A DNA stretch of 64,000 bases from the NCBI RefSeq assembly GCF_013265555.1, contig NZ_CP041345.1, positions 1,100,581 to 1,164,580 of the forward strand, in the 5' to 3' direction. Source of the DNA: Tenuifilum thalassicum. GTDB taxonomy: Bacteria > Bacteroidota > Bacteroidia > Bacteroidales > Tenuifilaceae. How positions within the stretch are numbered: position 1 is the first letter of the stretch; each line of letters starts with the position of its first letter. Position numbers and translations under genes: made by a program. Below, in pieces: positions 62,839 through 64,000 of the stretch. Under the pieces are notes generated by a model that made no database searches, was not told the origin of the DNA, and saw nothing but the letters and a program-made list of their open reading frames with translations.

Positions 62839-63303
62839 ATGAGGTTGTATGTTTTTTCTGCAATTCTAGTTTTTTTTACTTTGACAGGTCAAGCTCAGGG
62901 GCAGACCCCAGCTTCAAATTTTAATAAAAAATTGGCAGATTCACTTGGAGCTGATGAGTATGGAATGAAATGGTATGTGATGGTAATGTTAAAAACTGGT
63001 ACCAAGAAAATTCAAAGTCGCGATTCTCTTTCATGGCTTTATAAAGGTCACATAGATGCTATAAATGAGCTTACCGAGAAAGGACTTTTAATAGTAACTG
63101 GCCCTTTAGGTAAAAATACCCAGAACTATAGAAGTTTTTACATCTTAAATACAAATAAGGCAGAAGAGGCACAAAAGTTAATGATGAAAAACCCCGCTGT
63201 AAAATATGGTTTATTTGACCCAGAGTTCTTTTTCTGGTATGGACCTGCAGCCCTTCCAACCTATCGGAAATATCAACCACTAGTTGAAGCCAAAAAGCCT
63301 TAG
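62839..63303 (+). CDS. Exported YciI-like domain protein
   Basis: The 154-residue product has a signal peptide (M-R-L-Y-V-F-S-A-I-L-V...A-Q-G-Q). A YciI/dimeric alpha-beta barrel-like domain follows (K-W-Y-V-M-V-M-L-K-T-G near 43-53; H-I-D-A-I-N-E-L-T-E-K-G-L-L near 70-83; G-P-L-G near 88-91; F-Y-I-L-N-T near 99-104). YciI proteins are normally cytosolic, so an exported one is unusual. Its stop overlaps the converging gene by 4 nt. Confidence 0.72.
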   Translation: MRLYVFSAILVFFTLTGQAQGQTPASNFNKKLADSLGADEYGMKWYVMVMLKTGTKKIQSRDSLSWLYKGHIDAINELTEKGLLIVTGPLGKNTQNYRSFYILNTNKAEEAQKLMMKNPAVKYGLFDPEFFFWYGPAALPTYRKYQPLVEAKKP

Positions 63304-64000
63304 GGTATTACTATAATTATTGAATCGTCTTTGCATCTAACATTGCATTCACTCAGTATAGCGGGTGCATGGCTTAGCGTGTCCTCATTCTCAACTATTG
63401 CTTCACCTTTTACTAGAATGCAGGAAGAACCTTCAAATCGATGCTTTTCCTCATCATTTATTATTTCAAGCTGTGCATTGCTAATGATTTTTCTGAGTTT
63501 TCGGCTAGTTAGGTTTTTGTAGTTCTCGTTATTTTTAAGAAGTTCAAGAGCAATTTCAGTTGATGCAGTAAACTTGAATGGGTTTAATATTTCAGGATAT
63601 TTTTTTGATAGGCTATTAATTGTTGAATAGCTTATTATTAGAATAGAAACAGGGGTCTCTGCTTTAACTGTATGTCTTATTTTACTCGAGGTAAGCCATT
63701 CATAAAACCCGAAAGTATTGCAACTTTCCTTTACTCCCAAAAGTTTCTGATTACTATAGTAGTTAATGGTACCATTTATTATTAAGAATACGCTTTTTGA
63801 ACTACTTTTTTCTTTTAAAAGAACAGCGCCTTCGGGGAAAAATTTGATTTGACTCTTGGCTATAAGTTGTTTTGCTGCTTCGCTACTAATTTTGTCAAGA
63901 CCAGGTGTGTTTTTAATGGTTTCCGCAACTTTAAGATTTGTATATTTTTCGGTTGAGGTATCGGTAAGTCTCTTTAAAAGGTTTTGAACTTTAGATTGAA
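63300..64000 (-). CDS. Cyclic-nucleotide-binding-domain protein, C-terminal part, cut by window edge
   Basis: The frame is open from the window edge to the stop at 63300 (~233 residues). It holds a cNMP-binding-like beta-barrel: F-F-P-E-G-A-V-L-L-K-E, then S-V-F-L-I-I-N-G-T-I-N-Y-Y and K-E-S-C-N-T-F-G-F-Y-E-W, where the phosphate-binding loop is not well kept. After a linker, a last segment (I-S-N-A-Q-L-E-I-I to the end) resembles part of a second such domain. No DNA-binding helix-turn-helix is visible in this part. The N-terminal portion, which would tell whether it is a transporter, channel or regulator, lies outside. Confidence 0.6.
   Translation of the reverse strand, partial: QSKVQNLLKRLTDTSTEKYTNLKVAETIKNTPGLDKISSEAAKQLIAKSQIKFFPEGAVLLKEKSSSKSVFLIINGTINYYSNQKLLGVKESCNTFGFYEWLTSSKIRHTVKAETPVSILIISYSTINSLSKKYPEILNPFKFTASTEIALELLKNNENYKNLTSRKLRKIISNAQLEIINDEEKHRFEGSSCILVKGEAIVENEDTLSHAPAILSECNVRCKDDSIIIVIP

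Overview
The window is a stretch of chromosome from an anaerobic-type member of the Bacteroidota, most likely class Bacteroidia (Bacteroidales/Marinilabiliales relatives). The evidence is the combination of: promoters with the TAnnTTTG -7 box and few Shine-Dalgarno sites; the conserved block bamD-rpoZ-coaBC-porD-recN; the short RpoD primary sigma factor; the type IX secretion protein PorD; a serine-palmitoyltransferase-type enzyme for sphingolipids; and many outer-membrane barrels and lipoproteins. The sequence is AT-rich. No phage, CRISPR array or rRNA was seen. One tRNA gene (Pro, anticodon GGG) is present.

Layout. 1-3.3 kb: a truncated M3 peptidase (Dcp-like, minus strand), then a phosphomannomutase/phosphoglucomutase and a serine/threonine kinase in one operon. 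3.3-6.2 kb is an accessory islet behind tRNA-Pro: two decaying partial copies of the tRNA, each followed by a hairpin; a GxxExxY gene flanked by matching palindromic repeats; a lipoprotein whose signal peptide is encoded by an eight-unit TTCTG tract and is presently out of frame; and a small outer-membrane barrel. 6.4-17.3 kb is housekeeping: trxB, spt, bamD-rpoZ-coaBC-porD-recN, fabI, rpoD and a Deg-type protease. 17.5-20.8 kb holds a SiaC-type phosphoprotein, dapF and a TPR/SpoIIE phosphatase split by a frameshift. 20.8-29.8 kb: a PapD-like chaperone, a MORN-type repeat protein, gyrB, and a barrel/TPR pair. 29.9-38 kb: pirin, idi, a copper P-type ATPase, an orphan GroES with a thioredoxin-glutaredoxin fusion, a TPR histidine kinase, a cytidylate-kinase-like protein and mntP.

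38-39 kb and 47.1-48.6 kb are non-coding repeat clusters made of shared modules: 10-bp-periodic GAAGAAGTTA arrays, TTTAACG heptads, 'tgtcatgccgag' elements and GC-rich palindromes. The second also has an IS256 transposase remnant. Between them lie a three-gene cluster (an 1178-residue Ig/barrel/SdrD-like/OmpA protein and two related small secreted proteins), gapA and a mobA-yciO-fsa operon. 48.7-64 kb: two response regulators, uvrB, a membrane-anchored reductive-dehalogenase-like protein, an ABC permease, a LuxC-type acyl-CoA reductase, a pRiA4b-ORF3-like gene followed by miaA and a HEPN-CBS fusion gene, a YfcC carrier, a BamA/TamA-like barrel, a DUF819 permease, a secreted YciI-like protein and the C-terminal part of a cyclic-nucleotide-binding-domain protein.

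The best candidates for new biology are: (i) the pentanucleotide-repeat switch in the lipoprotein at 4758-5451; (ii) the cluster at 39.0-43.8 kb, which with the chaperone-like gene at 20.8 kb may form an usher-like surface-assembly system with an OmpA anchor; (iii) the HEPN-CBS fusion overlapping miaA; (iv) the GxxExxY gene bracketed by palindromes next to duplicated tRNA ends. All functional statements are from reading sequence and family knowledge; no searches were run.
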